Notes: a model not told the origin generated them from the sequence alone. DNA of 64,000 bases from Permianibacter sp046297695 (GCA_046297695.1 JBKBHF010000018.1:1-64000), one strand, 5' to 3'. Positions 17,736 to 26,451 are shown, counted from the stretch's first letter. Numbers and translations are program-made.

Positions 17736-20700
17736 ATGAAGGGCCCCGCGAAAGATCAGACCCCGAGCTGGCGCCGCTGGCGCCGGCGCTTGTGGTTTTT
17801 CTCCTACATCACGGCGGTGGGTGTACTCGCCAACGCGCTGGCACCGGAACCGGTCGGCGTGATGCCGTTTCTGCTCGGCGCCATGGCCGTGTCGGTGGTG
17901 ATGCAGCGACTGGGCTTGCTCTGGGGCGCAGCATGCCTGGTGCTGACCATGCTGCCGATCAGTACCGCTTCGTTGTGGCTGTTCGCGGTGGCGCACGGGC
18001 TGGCGGTTATCGTGTTGCGTCGACACCTGCAACTGCCATTCCGACGTTACCTGCTGCTGATCAGCGCCGTCCTGTTGCCCGTGATACTGCTGAATGTCTA
18101 CCTGCAGGAAAACGGTAGCCGCCATTACTGGCTTTCGGTTGCCATTCTATGGCTCGGCTTGCTGCATACCGAACTGGGGGCGGAGCTCATCATCCGCGTG
18201 GTCGACGCCGCCCGCGGCCAGGCGCAACCGTTTCGCGCGGTGCTCGCTTACCGGCTCGCCGTAGCGGCATCGGCACCACTTGCGCTCGCCGCGGTGCTGG
18301 CGCTCAATCGTTTCATCGAATCGGATATTGCCGCGCATCGAGAAAAGCTGACGCGCTTGACCGCCAGCAAGTCCCAGGCGGTCAGCCATCACCTACAGCA
18401 ACACCGACTCGCGATCGCCGCACACGCCGCCGCCGTGACGCCAGATGATGAAGCGCCTTACCGGCGTGCGCTGTCCGTGCTCAGCACCAGCTATCCGAGT
18501 TTCCTGACCCTGCTGATCACCGACGCCGACGGCCGGATTCTGGCGAGCCATCCCAGCGGCTTGACCAGCACCACCAGCGTCGCTGATCGGCCCTATTTCC
18601 TGGTACCACGTCGGACGTTGCAGCCGTTTGTCAGCGACGTTTTTCGTGGTCGCGGTTTCGGCACCGACCCCATCATTGCCATCAGCGCACCGATTCTGGG
18701 ACCCACTGCAGATTTTCACGGCGTTCTCGAAGGTTCGCTCGATCTCGGCCGGCTCGGTGAGATGATTGACCGCGAGGGTCGCGAGGATAACGTCCAGTTT
18801 GTCCTGCTCGACAGCCGCCGCAATGTCATTGCCAGCACCATTGCGACACTGCCGGTGCTATCGTCCGCGCCCCGTCAAATCGCCCTGCTGCAACCGCGCC
18901 ACAGCAATTCGAACCGCAACGGCAGCGGCCTGAATGCGGCCAGCGAGCACCTGCTCAGTCGCAGCAATGTACCGTTCACCTTGTGGCAATTGACCATGCT
19001 GCTGCCGTACGCACCGCTGGCGCAGTTCTACTCGTTGCTGACCCTGCTGACCATTGGCGGCAGCTTGCTGATCATGGCCGCCAGCCAGCGCTTTGCCGCG
19101 CGCTTTGCCCGTCTGGTGGCGGCGCCGCTCGATGAGCTGGTGGTGCGCATCCGCGAGCTTCGTCTGGATGACCCGGACACCCTGCATCCGGTCAACGTGA
19201 ACACGACCATTGCTGAACTGCAGGAGCTGACCCGCGACTTCAACCAGCTCATCGCCCGGCAAACCGCCACGTATGGCGAATTGCGCGCTTCCTTGACGCT
19301 ACTCGATACGATCAACCGGGAACTGGAGCAGCGCGTTCAGGAGCGCACCATCGAGCTTGTCAGTGCCCGTGACGAGGCGCAGCAAATGGCGCATGCCAAA
19401 TCGACGTTCCTCGCCAACATGAGTCATGAACTGCGCACGCCGCTGACCGCCATCATCGGTTTCACCGAACAGGCGCTGCAGCAACGCGGACTGCCGGAGG
19501 AGACTGCGGCCACGCTGCGCATCATCGCCCGTAACGCCCAGTACCTGCTGATGCTGGTCAACGACATTCTCGATGCCAGCAAACTCGAATTCGACAAGCT
19601 GGAGCTGGAGCAGCTAGCGTTCTCGCCGCTGCAACTTGTACAGGATGTGCTCATCAGCCTGCAGCCGCAGGCCAGCGCCAAAGGGCTGGTGCTGGACTTC
19701 CAGCCGCAATGGCCGCTGCCGGCGCAAGTCTGCGGCGACAGCACCCGCATCAAGCAGGTGTTGTTCAACATCGTCGGCAACGCGCTCAAGTTCACCGAAC
19801 GCGGCGGGGTCACGGTCAGCATGAGCGCCGAGCCGAGCGGACAGGAATGGCAGCTGGAAGTGCGCGATACCGGCATCGGACTCAGCGCCGAACAGCAGCA
19901 ACGCCTGTTTCAACCGTTCATGCAGGCCGATGCCTCGACGACCCGGAAATTCGGCGGCACCGGCCTTGGCCTGTACATCAGCCGGCAACTGATTCTGCGC
20001 ATGGCTGGCACGTTTTTGCTACAGAGCGCACCCGGTCAGGGCAGTCATTTCGTCATCACGCTGCCGACGCAGCAAGCCTCGGTACAATGGTTGGACGCAG
20101 CGTCCGCTGCGTGTGAACAACAGCTCGCCACCGAGAGCGCCAGCGTACCCTCACTGCAAGGGCGCGTGCTGGTTGCCGATGATGTCGATGATCTGCGAAC
20201 CTTGATCACCATGCTGGTGCGCGCGACCGGCGCCGACGTCACCGCCGTGGAAAACGGTGAGCAAGCGGTCGCGGCCGCGTTGAACTCGCCGTTTGATCTC
20301 ATTCTGATGGATATGCACATGCCGGTGATGGACGGCGTCACAGCCGTGCAGCGTTTGCGTCTTAGTGGCTACCGGCAACCGATCATCGCGCTGACCGCCG
20401 ATGTCATGCCATCCGATGTCGCGCATTTTCGGGCCGCGGGCTGCGATGCCGTACTCGGCAAACCGATTCAACAGAGTGCGTTGATGCAGGTGCTGCAAGC
20501 GGCCTTGGTGAAGGCAGCAGGACCGAAACCGGAGCCGGCGCTAGCCGCCGAACCGCACGAAACCGCGCCCGCGCCGCGCGCTGACGCGCGCACACCGGAG
20601 CACCGGACGGAAACCAGCAACGCGCCGGCCGCACCGGCTCATGTTCAGCAGGTGTTGGCACAACTCAAGCAACAGTTTGCCGCCCGGCTAATCAGCGAAA

Positions 20701-20912
20701 AAAGTGAGCTGACCACCGAACTGGCTCAGCAAAACTGGCCGGCCTTGCGCGCGCGGCTGCACAAGCTCAAAGGTGCAGCCGGCACCTTTGGCTATCCCGC
20801 GATCAGTGCCACGGCCGACACCGCTTATCGGCTGCTCCAACAAGAACAATATGACGACGCCGCAACGGCGCTGCGTCGCCTGATCGGCGAGCTCAGCGAT
20901 GCCATGCCCTGA
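17736..20912 (+). CDS. Hybrid sensor histidine kinase with receiver and HPT domains
   Basis: 1058-residue membrane kinase. About six N-terminal membrane segments (24-195) are followed by a periplasmic Cache-like sensor (about 200-415, with the ADRPYF motif), another membrane helix (about 425-450), a HAMP-like stretch and coiled coil, HisKA (FLANMSHELRTPL), HATPase (N box IVGNALKFT, DTGIGL, GGTGLGL), a receiver (DLILMDMHMPVMDG) and a C-terminal HPT domain whose phosphoacceptor is in RLHKLKGAAGTFG. This is a complete His-Asp-His relay in one protein. Its place 6 bases after cheB suggests co-transcription with the che cluster. The receiver of the HsbR-like protein or CheY are possible end points, but that is inference. 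Confidence 0.9.
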   Translation: MKGPAKDQTPSWRRWRRRLWFFSYITAVGVLANALAPEPVGVMPFLLGAMAVSVVMQRLGLLWGAACLVLTMLPISTASLWLFAVAHGLAVIVLRRHLQLPFRRYLLLISAVLLPVILLNVYLQENGSRHYWLSVAILWLGLLHTELGAELIIRVVDAARGQAQPFRAVLAYRLAVAASAPLALAAVLALNRFIESDIAAHREKLTRLTASKSQAVSHHLQQHRLAIAAHAAAVTPDDEAPYRRALSVLSTSYPSFLTLLITDADGRILASHPSGLTSTTSVADRPYFLVPRRTLQPFVSDVFRGRGFGTDPIIAISAPILGPTADFHGVLEGSLDLGRLGEMIDREGREDNVQFVLLDSRRNVIASTIATLPVLSSAPRQIALLQPRHSNSNRNGSGLNAASEHLLSRSNVPFTLWQLTMLLPYAPLAQFYSLLTLLTIGGSLLIMAASQRFAARFARLVAAPLDELVVRIRELRLDDPDTLHPVNVNTTIAELQELTRDFNQLIARQTATYGELRASLTLLDTINRELEQRVQERTIELVSARDEAQQMAHAKSTFLANMSHELRTPLTAIIGFTEQALQQRGLPEETAATLRIIARNAQYLLMLVNDILDASKLEFDKLELEQLAFSPLQLVQDVLISLQPQASAKGLVLDFQPQWPLPAQVCGDSTRIKQVLFNIVGNALKFTERGGVTVSMSAEPSGQEWQLEVRDTGIGLSAEQQQRLFQPFMQADASTTRKFGGTGLGLYISRQLILRMAGTFLLQSAPGQGSHFVITLPTQQASVQWLDAASAACEQQLATESASVPSLQGRVLVADDVDDLRTLITMLVRATGADVTAVENGEQAVAAALNSPFDLILMDMHMPVMDGVTAVQRLRLSGYRQPIIALTADVMPSDVAHFRAAGCDAVLGKPIQQSALMQVLQAALVKAAGPKPEPALAAEPHETAPAPRADARTPEHRTETSNAPAAPAHVQQVLAQLKQQFAARLISEKSELTTELAQQNWPALRARLHKLKGAAGTFGYPAISATADTAYRLLQQEQYDDAATALRRLIGELSDAMP

Positions 20913-20942
20913 GGAAATCAGCGAGCCGCATCAAATTGTTAC

Positions 20943-21794
20943 TCAGGCCGCCGTCACTGACCACGCAACCGGCAGCACCGCAATGACGCGTCCATCGGCC
21001 TGCTGAAAGCAGGCAAACGTCGCATGGTCGAGCTCCTGCAAACAGTCGCACAACGACAGACCTTCGCCGACGGGAGCTCGCGCCTGCAGCCACTGTTCCC
21101 GCGGATACCGGTACACCCTGACATCACCATGATGACGACACCAGGCCTGCCACGCGGAGGCACTTGCCCAGGTTCCACGCAAATGCGCCGGAGCGGCAAA
21201 TGACGCCTGATGGTGGGCTGCCGACAACGGGTAAAACAAGCGGCCTTTGACCACGGCCCGCGTTGCGCTCACCGCAATACCGGCGGCCTGCAGCGTGGCG
21301 TAACCAGCGTCAGTGTCGGCCAGACACAACTGCTGGCTCAGCAGCTTGGACAGCTTGCGGTCGAGCCGATCCTGCCGGGACAACCCCCACCAATTGGCCG
21401 GGTCGTCCAGCGCGCCATTGCCGAAATAAAATTTGACCGCGAGCTCCCAGTGCTCCACCGCTGCGCTTTGCCGATCCTGCACCAGCAAATCAAACTCGCC
21501 GACGGTTTGCCGCTGCGGCTTGACTTGCAGACCGCTGGCGAGCAGCTGCCAGCGCGGATGGCTGTGCAACCAGTGCTGCCACAGCGCTTCGAAGCGGCGC
21601 CCGAGTCGATGCGGCAACAACGCGGGATCAGGTGCGGGCGGCTGCCAGGCCTGCCACAGCGCGGCACAGTCTTCAGCGGAAAAGAATCGATGCGGCGCGA
21701 CCGCAGCGGTCAGCAATGGCGGTGAGGCAATGCACCACGCCAATTCGCCAGTGCCGACCGCAGGGTCTGCCACGTGCCGATCAGCCCTGCTCAC
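20943..21794 (-). CDS. DUF1853 family protein
   Basis: 283-residue cytoplasmic protein of DUF1853. The family's characteristic nuclease-like core is visible: GEFDLLVQD then HWELAVKFYFG then DRLDRKLSKLLSQQL, i.e. spaced acidic residues and a lysine reminiscent of the PD-(D/E)xK fold. No enzymatic role has been established to my knowledge. It starts at 21794, overlapping the end of the upstream Alx-type gene by 14 bases, so the two are co-transcribed behind the manganese riboswitch. Convergent with the hybrid kinase. Confidence 0.82.
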   Translation of the reverse strand: MSRADRHVADPAVGTGELAWCIASPPLLTAAVAPHRFFSAEDCAALWQAWQPPAPDPALLPHRLGRRFEALWQHWLHSHPRWQLLASGLQVKPQRQTVGEFDLLVQDRQSAAVEHWELAVKFYFGNGALDDPANWWGLSRQDRLDRKLSKLLSQQLCLADTDAGYATLQAAGIAVSATRAVVKGRLFYPLSAAHHQASFAAPAHLRGTWASASAWQAWCRHHGDVRVYRYPREQWLQARAPVGEGLSLCDCLQELDHATFACFQQADGRVIAVLPVAWSVTAA

Positions 21795-22770
21795 GCAGCG
21801 CTTTTTTGCGGGCGCGGGATTCAGCGCGTTCAGCCGAGGCCCACACCGAGGCGATCATGCTGGTTGCCAGCAGCACCAGCACCACGGTCAGCGAGACCGC
21901 GACCGGGATCTTGTAGACGTCGATCAGCAGCATCTTGACGCCGATGAACGCCAGCACCAACGCCAGGCCGTACTTCAGCAGCTTGAATTTGTTCGCCATG
22001 CCGGCCAGCAGGAAGTACAACGCGCGCAAACCGAGGATCGCGAAAATGTTCGAGGTCATCACGATGAACGGGTCGGTCGTGATGGCAAAGATCGCCGGGA
22101 TCGAATCGACCGCGAAGATGATATCGGTGACGCCAATCAGCACGATAACGAGGAACAGCGGGGTATAGAACCGGTAGCCCGCTTCCTGCACCCACAACCG
22201 CATACCGCGATAATCAGTGGTGATGCGCAGATGTCCGCGCATCCATTTCAGCACCGGGTTGGTTTCCAGATCCGGCTCGGCTTCGGCAAACACCAGCATC
22301 TTGATGCCGGTGATCAGCAGAAAAGCACCGAATAGATACAGAATCCAGTGGAACTTGGCGATGAGCCAGGCACCGATCAGAATCATGATCACGCGCAAAA
22401 TGATGGCGCCGATGATGCCGATGACAATCGCTTCCCGCTGCAGCACCGGCGGCACCCGAAACGCCGTGAAGATCATCAGGAAGACAAACAGGTTGTCGAC
22501 CGACAGCGATTTCTCGATGACGTAACCGGTCAGGAATTCCCCGGCCTTGAGATTGGCGAATTCACGCCCGGCCGTTTGATCCAGCCAGAACCACAGACCA
22601 ACGCAGAACAGCAGTGCCAAGGCAATCCACAACAGCGACCACCACAGCGCTTGCTTGAAGCTGACCACTTCGTCTTCGTGCTTTTTCACGCCGCGCAAAT
22701 CGAGCGCGACGGCGATCAGCACGAACAGCGCGAAACCGGACCACAACCAGACATTACCAATGCTTTCCAT
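21781..22770 (-). CDS. alx: TerC/Alx family metal exporter
   Basis: 329-residue inner-membrane protein of the TerC family, Alx type. About nine membrane segments carry two aspartate-containing repeats, EKSLSVDNLFVFLMIF and DIIFAVDSIPAIFAI, typical of the group. E. coli Alx is tied to manganese efflux and alkaline pH and is under a yybP-ykoY riboswitch; the same element is visible upstream here (22911-23030), which supports a manganese role. AAGGGG lies before the ATG at 22770. The gene symbol is by analogy. Confidence 0.9.
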   Translation of the reverse strand: MESIGNVWLWSGFALFVLIAVALDLRGVKKHEDEVVSFKQALWWSLLWIALALLFCVGLWFWLDQTAGREFANLKAGEFLTGYVIEKSLSVDNLFVFLMIFTAFRVPPVLQREAIVIGIIGAIILRVIMILIGAWLIAKFHWILYLFGAFLLITGIKMLVFAEAEPDLETNPVLKWMRGHLRITTDYRGMRLWVQEAGYRFYTPLFLVIVLIGVTDIIFAVDSIPAIFAITTDPFIVMTSNIFAILGLRALYFLLAGMANKFKLLKYGLALVLAFIGVKMLLIDVYKIPVAVSLTVVLVLLATSMIASVWASAERAESRARKKALREQG

Positions 22771-22900
22771 GACGGCCCCTTATCCGGACAACAGGCAAGA
22801 TGACAAAGGGAACCAAGACGGGCGAACAACAGACATGACAGTGATTTCCTCTGGTTAAAACAGCAACAAACCATCGGCAAAACGCTGTCACTACAAAGAC

Positions 22901-22924
22901 GACCTTTGCCGGATGGCAAAGGTC
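22901..22924 (-). promoter_or_regulatory. Expression-platform hairpin overlapping the riboswitch 3' arm
   Basis: A perfect 10-bp stem GACCTTTGCC / GGCAAAGGTC with a 4-base loop. Its left arm is the 3' strand of the riboswitch P1, so aptamer and hairpin are mutually exclusive. No U-run follows, so it is not a plain terminator; it may work through RNA folding on translation or Rho access. Confidence 0.7.
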
Positions 22925-23030
22925 TCGCTTACACGAGCGGCAAACAGCCTGCCTTTCGCGCCTGCCGGGCCGGGGAACAGGTGGTTCCCGTGATGACGAC
23001 CATCGGCAGTTCAGCTACTCCCCTTTGGGA
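22911..23030 (-). promoter_or_regulatory. yybP-ykoY (manganese) riboswitch
   Basis: Read on the minus strand, the leader shows the hallmark elements in order: AAAGGGGAGTAGC near 23010-23027, GTCGTCATCACG, a GC-rich arm with CGCGAAAGGCAGGC, and the closing AAGCGAGACCTTTGCC at about 22911-22930. CAAAGG at the 5' end pairs with CCTTTG at the 3' end as P1. This matches the yybP-ykoY family, which binds Mn2+ and controls mntP and alx in E. coli. It lies about 140 bases before the alx start. Confidence 0.88.
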
Positions 23031-23118
23031 TGCGCCGGCCAGTGTACTGATCCGGTCGACTCGCCGTCAATTCCGACCATCCTGCTGGGACTTTACGTTG
23101 GTACTGGTGAGCGGGGTC

Positions 23119-23149
23119 AAAAAAAATGCCGGCCTGGGGAGGGGCCGGC
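23119..23149 (-). terminator. Rho-independent terminator, minus strand
   Basis: GCCGGCC / GGCCGGC 7-bp stem followed on the minus strand by eight T residues. It lies about 145 bases after the stop of the small cysteine-containing ORF at 23294-23494 and before the alx riboswitch, so it insulates the two transcription units. Confidence 0.8.
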
Positions 23150-23293
23150 AGCAGAGACACAACACACAGAGAACTTGACAGTAGAAAAACCTGACGCGGC
23201 CGAGCGGGGTCATCGGCAACAGCCCGGCAGCACCGGGCGCGCGCCATCATTCATCAGCCGGTCATGCCTTCGCCTGACCGGATGGCACTGCCG

Positions 23294-23494
23294 TCACAGC
23301 GACGCGCTGATACCGGCGCTCAGGCCTTCGCAGCGGTAGCCGTTGCGCATCAGCACGCCGGCACCCAGCTGGGTCTGCGGGCAGGCCGCGTCGCGATTGC
23401 TCGGCAGCTGGATTTGGCCGCAGCAGGAGCAACCCAACAAGCGAACCCGGCCCTTCGAAAACGTGACCCAATGATGTGATTTGCGATCGTCCAT
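23294..23494 (-). CDS. Small cysteine-containing protein, unknown function
   Basis: 66-residue protein with a very good ribosome binding site (GAGGAGG about 6 bases before ATG 23494) and a terminator downstream, so it is probably translated. Visible features: HHWVTFSKGRVRLLGCSCCG with a CxCC arrangement, IQLPSNRDAAC and a further cysteine at YRCEG, which suggests metal binding or a redox role. No family is recognised. It precedes the terminator at 23119-23149 and is separate from the aromatic biosynthesis gene at 23751-25823. Confidence 0.6.
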   Translation of the reverse strand: MDDRKSHHWVTFSKGRVRLLGCSCCGQIQLPSNRDAACPQTQLGAGVLMRNGYRCEGLSAGISASL

Positions 23495-23750
23495 TTGCTG
23501 CCTCCTCGGGTTCGCGTTGAACCATTACTCGGTGGAACGGCGCTCGGGATGTCTTGCTGACAGTGTCGCCGTGATGGGAGGCATTATGAGAGGGCGCCGG
23601 GCGGAGCGCTGCCGGCCGAAGCCGGGCTTTCTGTCTACTTTTTGGCCGATTGCGTGTAAGCCAAAGCTCACAGCGGTGAGTGCATCGCCCGGCTGCCGTC
23701 AAGTCGGCGGCCGGGCCGTGGTGCTGGCATACAAGCTTAACTGGCTGATT

Positions 23751-25823
23751 TCATTGCTGATAAAGCCGCTGCATCATGCCGGCGAATTGATCGAAGTACA
23801 GCGCCTGCGGGCCATCGGACAGCGCCTTCTCCGGTTCCGGATGGAACTCGACGATGATGCCGTGTGCGCCGACCGCCTTGGCGGCCTGCGCCAGCGCCGG
23901 CACCAGATCCCGGCGACCGGCCGCATGCGACGGATCAACGATGATCGGCAAGTGGGTGAGCTCGCGCAGCACGGGCACCGCGCTCAAATCGAGCGTGCTG
24001 CGGGTCGCCGTTTCAAAGGTGCGAATGCCGCGCTCGCACAGAATCACCTGCTGATTGCCGCCCGCGAGAATGTATTCGGCGGCCTGCAGCCATTCATCGA
24101 TCGAATTCATCAAGCCACGTTTGAGCATCACCGGCCGATGGGTTTTGCCAAGCTCTTTCAGCAACGAGAAGTTCTGCATGTTGCGGGCGCCGATCTGCAG
24201 AATGTCGGCTTGCCGCGCCACCGGCTCGATGTCTTCGATGCTCATCACTTCGGTGATGATTGGCAAGCCGTGCCGATCACCGGCTTGTTTCATCAGGTCG
24301 AGACCGGGCAAACCGAGCCCCTGGAACGCATACGGCGAGGTCCGCGGTTTGAAGCAACCACCGCGCAGAATTTTCGCACCGTGTTGCGCGGCCCAGGCGG
24401 CGCAGCTTTCGATCTGCTCTGCGGACTCGATCGAACACGGGCCAGCCATCACCAGAAAATCACGACCGATCTTGACGCCGCCAACGTCGATGATGGTGTC
24501 ATCGGGTTTGTGCTCGCGGCTGGCAAGCTTCCAGCCTTTGCCGGCTTTGGCTGGTTTCTTCTCGGGCGCGCTGGCGACAGCGGCCGGTGCCGCCGTCGTG
24601 TTCGCCGCTGCTGCGCGCCCTTCGTCGTTGCCTTCGCTTTGCGCCAGTTCACTCTGTGCAAGGATTGCGACCGGCACTTGCGCCGGCGGCAAACGCTCGC
24701 TCGGGTAACAACCGAGCACGCGCAGCACGCGGGTGCAACGCGTCAGCGTTTGCAAAGCCTCTTGCAGCGTGTCGCTTTCGACATTGCCTTCGCAGTCCAA
24801 AAAGAACATCGCCTGCCACGGCTCGCTCGGCATCGGCCGCGACTCAATGCGAGTCAGGTTGATGCCGCGATCGCGAAACACCAGCAGCGCATCGGCGAGT
24901 GCACCCGGTTGCTGCCAGGTCGAGAACATCAGTGAGGTTTTGCTCGGCACCGACACCGGCACCGGTTTCAACTGCCGCGCCAGCACGACAAAACGGGTTT
25001 CGTTGTCGGCACTGTTGGCGATGGCATCGGCCAGCACGACCAGACCATGTTGTGCTGCCACAGCCTCATCGGCGATCACCGCCAGCGCGTCACTGCTGGC
25101 GGCCACTTGCAGCAGGGCGTCGTTGGTGCTGTCGCAGTAGCTCAGCGCGAGGTGATTGGCCTGCAGAAAGTCGTCGCACTGCGCCAGCGCCTGCGGATGG
25201 CCGAGCACTTTCTTGATCTGCGTGAGACTGATCCCGGGCTTTGCCAACAGCGAATGCTTGATCGGCAGGTAGTGCTCGCCGACGATGTACAAGTCGCCGT
25301 CGCGCAGCAGATCGTAGACCGCGCTGATCGCGCCGGTGATGCGGTTCTCGATCGGCAGCACGGCATAATCGGCATCGCCACTGCGCAGCAGTTTCACCAC
25401 ATCGCGGAACTGGGCGCCGGCTTTCAGATCGAGCGCAGCCACCGCACCAAACCAGGCGTTCGCTGCCAGCGCGCTGTACGAGCCGGCACCACCGAGCACG
25501 GCAACGCGGGCGGCATTGGGCAGCGGTTGCAGCGTCGCCCGTTGGGCGCGCAGCGATTCTTCAATCACCGCGTGGAAAATGCGGGTGACATAACCGGGAT
25601 GCAGGCCGAGCTGCTGGGCTTTCTGCACGTGCTGGCTTAGCAGCTTTTCTTCCCGGGCAATGTCGCGTAGCGGCAGCTGCGAACCGACTTTGCTCATCGC
25701 AACCGAACGGGCGAGTTGCTGGCGTCTGGCGAGCATGTCGAGCAGCTCGTTGTCGAGCGCGCTGATTTGTTCGCGCAGCTGGTGCAGTGGTGGTGGCGTT
25801 GGTGTGCCGGCTTCGGTGGTCAT
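23751..25823 (-). CDS. Chorismate mutase-prephenate dehydratase-ACT-DAHP synthase fusion
   Basis: 690-residue protein joining the entry step of the shikimate pathway to the phenylalanine branch. Residues 10-100 are an AroQ chorismate mutase with all expected active-site residues (R17, R34, K45, D54, R57, E58, Q94 by alignment to E. coli PheA). Residues 105-285 are a prephenate dehydratase domain with the TRF motif (T276) but PIENR (R161) where PheA has PIENT, and G208 where PheA has a serine of the SHPQ motif. Residues 297-375 are an ACT domain with GAL and ESRP phenylalanine-binding motifs. An Ala/Pro/Lys linker (380-441) leads to a complete type I-beta DAHP synthase (442-690: AGPCSIES, CFKPRTSPYAFQG, VDPSHAAGRRD, VEFHPEPEKALSDG). 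GGAG precedes the ATG. A phenylalanine attenuator lies upstream. Confidence 0.93.
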   Translation of the reverse strand: MTTEAGTPTPPPLHQLREQISALDNELLDMLARRQQLARSVAMSKVGSQLPLRDIAREEKLLSQHVQKAQQLGLHPGYVTRIFHAVIEESLRAQRATLQPLPNAARVAVLGGAGSYSALAANAWFGAVAALDLKAGAQFRDVVKLLRSGDADYAVLPIENRITGAISAVYDLLRDGDLYIVGEHYLPIKHSLLAKPGISLTQIKKVLGHPQALAQCDDFLQANHLALSYCDSTNDALLQVAASSDALAVIADEAVAAQHGLVVLADAIANSADNETRFVVLARQLKPVPVSVPSKTSLMFSTWQQPGALADALLVFRDRGINLTRIESRPMPSEPWQAMFFLDCEGNVESDTLQEALQTLTRCTRVLRVLGCYPSERLPPAQVPVAILAQSELAQSEGNDEGRAAAANTTAAPAAVASAPEKKPAKAGKGWKLASREHKPDDTIIDVGGVKIGRDFLVMAGPCSIESAEQIESCAAWAAQHGAKILRGGCFKPRTSPYAFQGLGLPGLDLMKQAGDRHGLPIITEVMSIEDIEPVARQADILQIGARNMQNFSLLKELGKTHRPVMLKRGLMNSIDEWLQAAEYILAGGNQQVILCERGIRTFETATRSTLDLSAVPVLRELTHLPIIVDPSHAAGRRDLVPALAQAAKAVGAHGIIVEFHPEPEKALSDGPQALYFDQFAGMMQRLYQQ

Positions 25824-25960
25824 GTTTGGCTCCGTCTCGGTTTTGTTGAAATCATTGCTACTTCGTTAATCGGGTAATCGCTTGGTTGCGCTCGTTTCGA
25901 ATTTGTTGATCTCATCACTGTTGCGTTGAGATTGCTACTTGCCACTCGCTCGGCGTTTTG

Positions 25961-25997
25961 CCCCCCCCTTGTGGGGGAGGGGTCGGGGGAGAGGGGG
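25961..25997. repeat. C/T-rich repeat, copy 2 (inverted relative to copy 1)
   Basis: A run of C residues, CTTGTGGGGGAGGGG and a GGGGGAGAGGGG block. In reverse complement it aligns with the element at 2968-3004 (CCCTCTCCCC-type block, then CCCCTCCCCC, then a G-rich arm). It lies between the attenuator and the start of the aromatic fusion gene. Confidence 0.65.
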
Positions 25998-26058
25998 CCT
26001 CGCAGCTCGCAAAGGCTTTCGACTTCCACCATTGCCGGGTCTCGCCCCGGCGGGCGAG

Positions 26059-26200
26059 GTACTTTTCTTGGCGCAAGAAAAGTACCCAAAAGAACATGCC
26101 CGACTCCTCGCCGCTAAAACGATAAAACTGTTTTAGCGGTACCCTGCGCTGCTCATTCCGTTCAGGGCTTTTCTGACGGGGCTCCTGCCCCGCAGAAAAG
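26059..26200. repeat. Three consecutive hairpin repeats in the fusion-gene leader
   Basis: Three inverted repeats in 142 bases: GGTACTTTTCTT / AAGAAAAGTACC at 26059-26087 (12 bp, loop GGCGC); CCGCTAAAAC / GTTTTAGCGG at 26111-26139 (10 bp); and CTTTTCTG-CGGGGC / GCCCCG-CAGAAAAG at about 26168-26200 with one bulged base. Sequences like the first hairpin are common intergenic repeats in related GC-rich gammaproteobacteria (from memory). Open frames here (for example one covering 25915-26259) are by-products of the repeat. Together with the C/T repeat they fill the space between attenuator and coding region. Confidence 0.7.
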
Positions 26201-26361
26201 GCTCGCCATCCATGGCTTCGCCCCTTCGCTGCGCTTCGGGCTGTTAACCTGAACTGCATTCCGCTGCTCGGCTCGTCGGACGGGCGCTGATCAAAAGATC
26301 AACTTCAAAACAACGAAATGCTATTCAGCACAGCACTCGCACTCGCGCGTCGACACAACGC

Positions 26362-26394
26362 AAAAAAAAACCTCCCTGGGTGGGGAGGTTTTTT
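26362..26394 (-). terminator. Attenuator terminator hairpin
   Basis: CCTCCC / GGGAGG core with flanking A and T runs (extended stem of about 11 bp) and nine T residues on the minus strand. An A-run/T-run arrangement on both sides means it may also stop transcription coming from the other direction. Confidence 0.88.
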
Positions 26395-26451
26395 GGCGTC
26401 GCGTGGCGTTTTCTGCAGTCGCGGCTTAGCCCTCCCCGGATGGCTGGAGAG
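26362..26451 (-). promoter_or_regulatory. Phenylalanine transcription attenuator
   Basis: Minus-strand RNA segments form a classical attenuator. Segment 1, CTCTCC (26446-26451), follows directly after the Phe codons of the leader peptide. Segment 2, GGGGAGGG (26430-26437), overlaps the end of the leader ORF and pairs with segment 1 (six pairs, one G-U). Segment 3, CCTCCCC (26382-26388), pairs with GGGGAGG of segment 2 as antiterminator. Segment 4, GGGAGG (26371-26376), pairs with CCTCCC of segment 3 and is followed by nine T residues as terminator. Ribosome stalling at Phe codons masks segment 1 and frees segment 2, which predicts read-through when Phe-tRNA is low. Confidence 0.88.

Noticed and set aside
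25915..26259. 114-codon minus-strand open frame before the aromatic fusion gene
   Set aside because: It runs through the inverted repeats; no ribosome binding site and no protein family character, so it is repeat DNA, not a gene.
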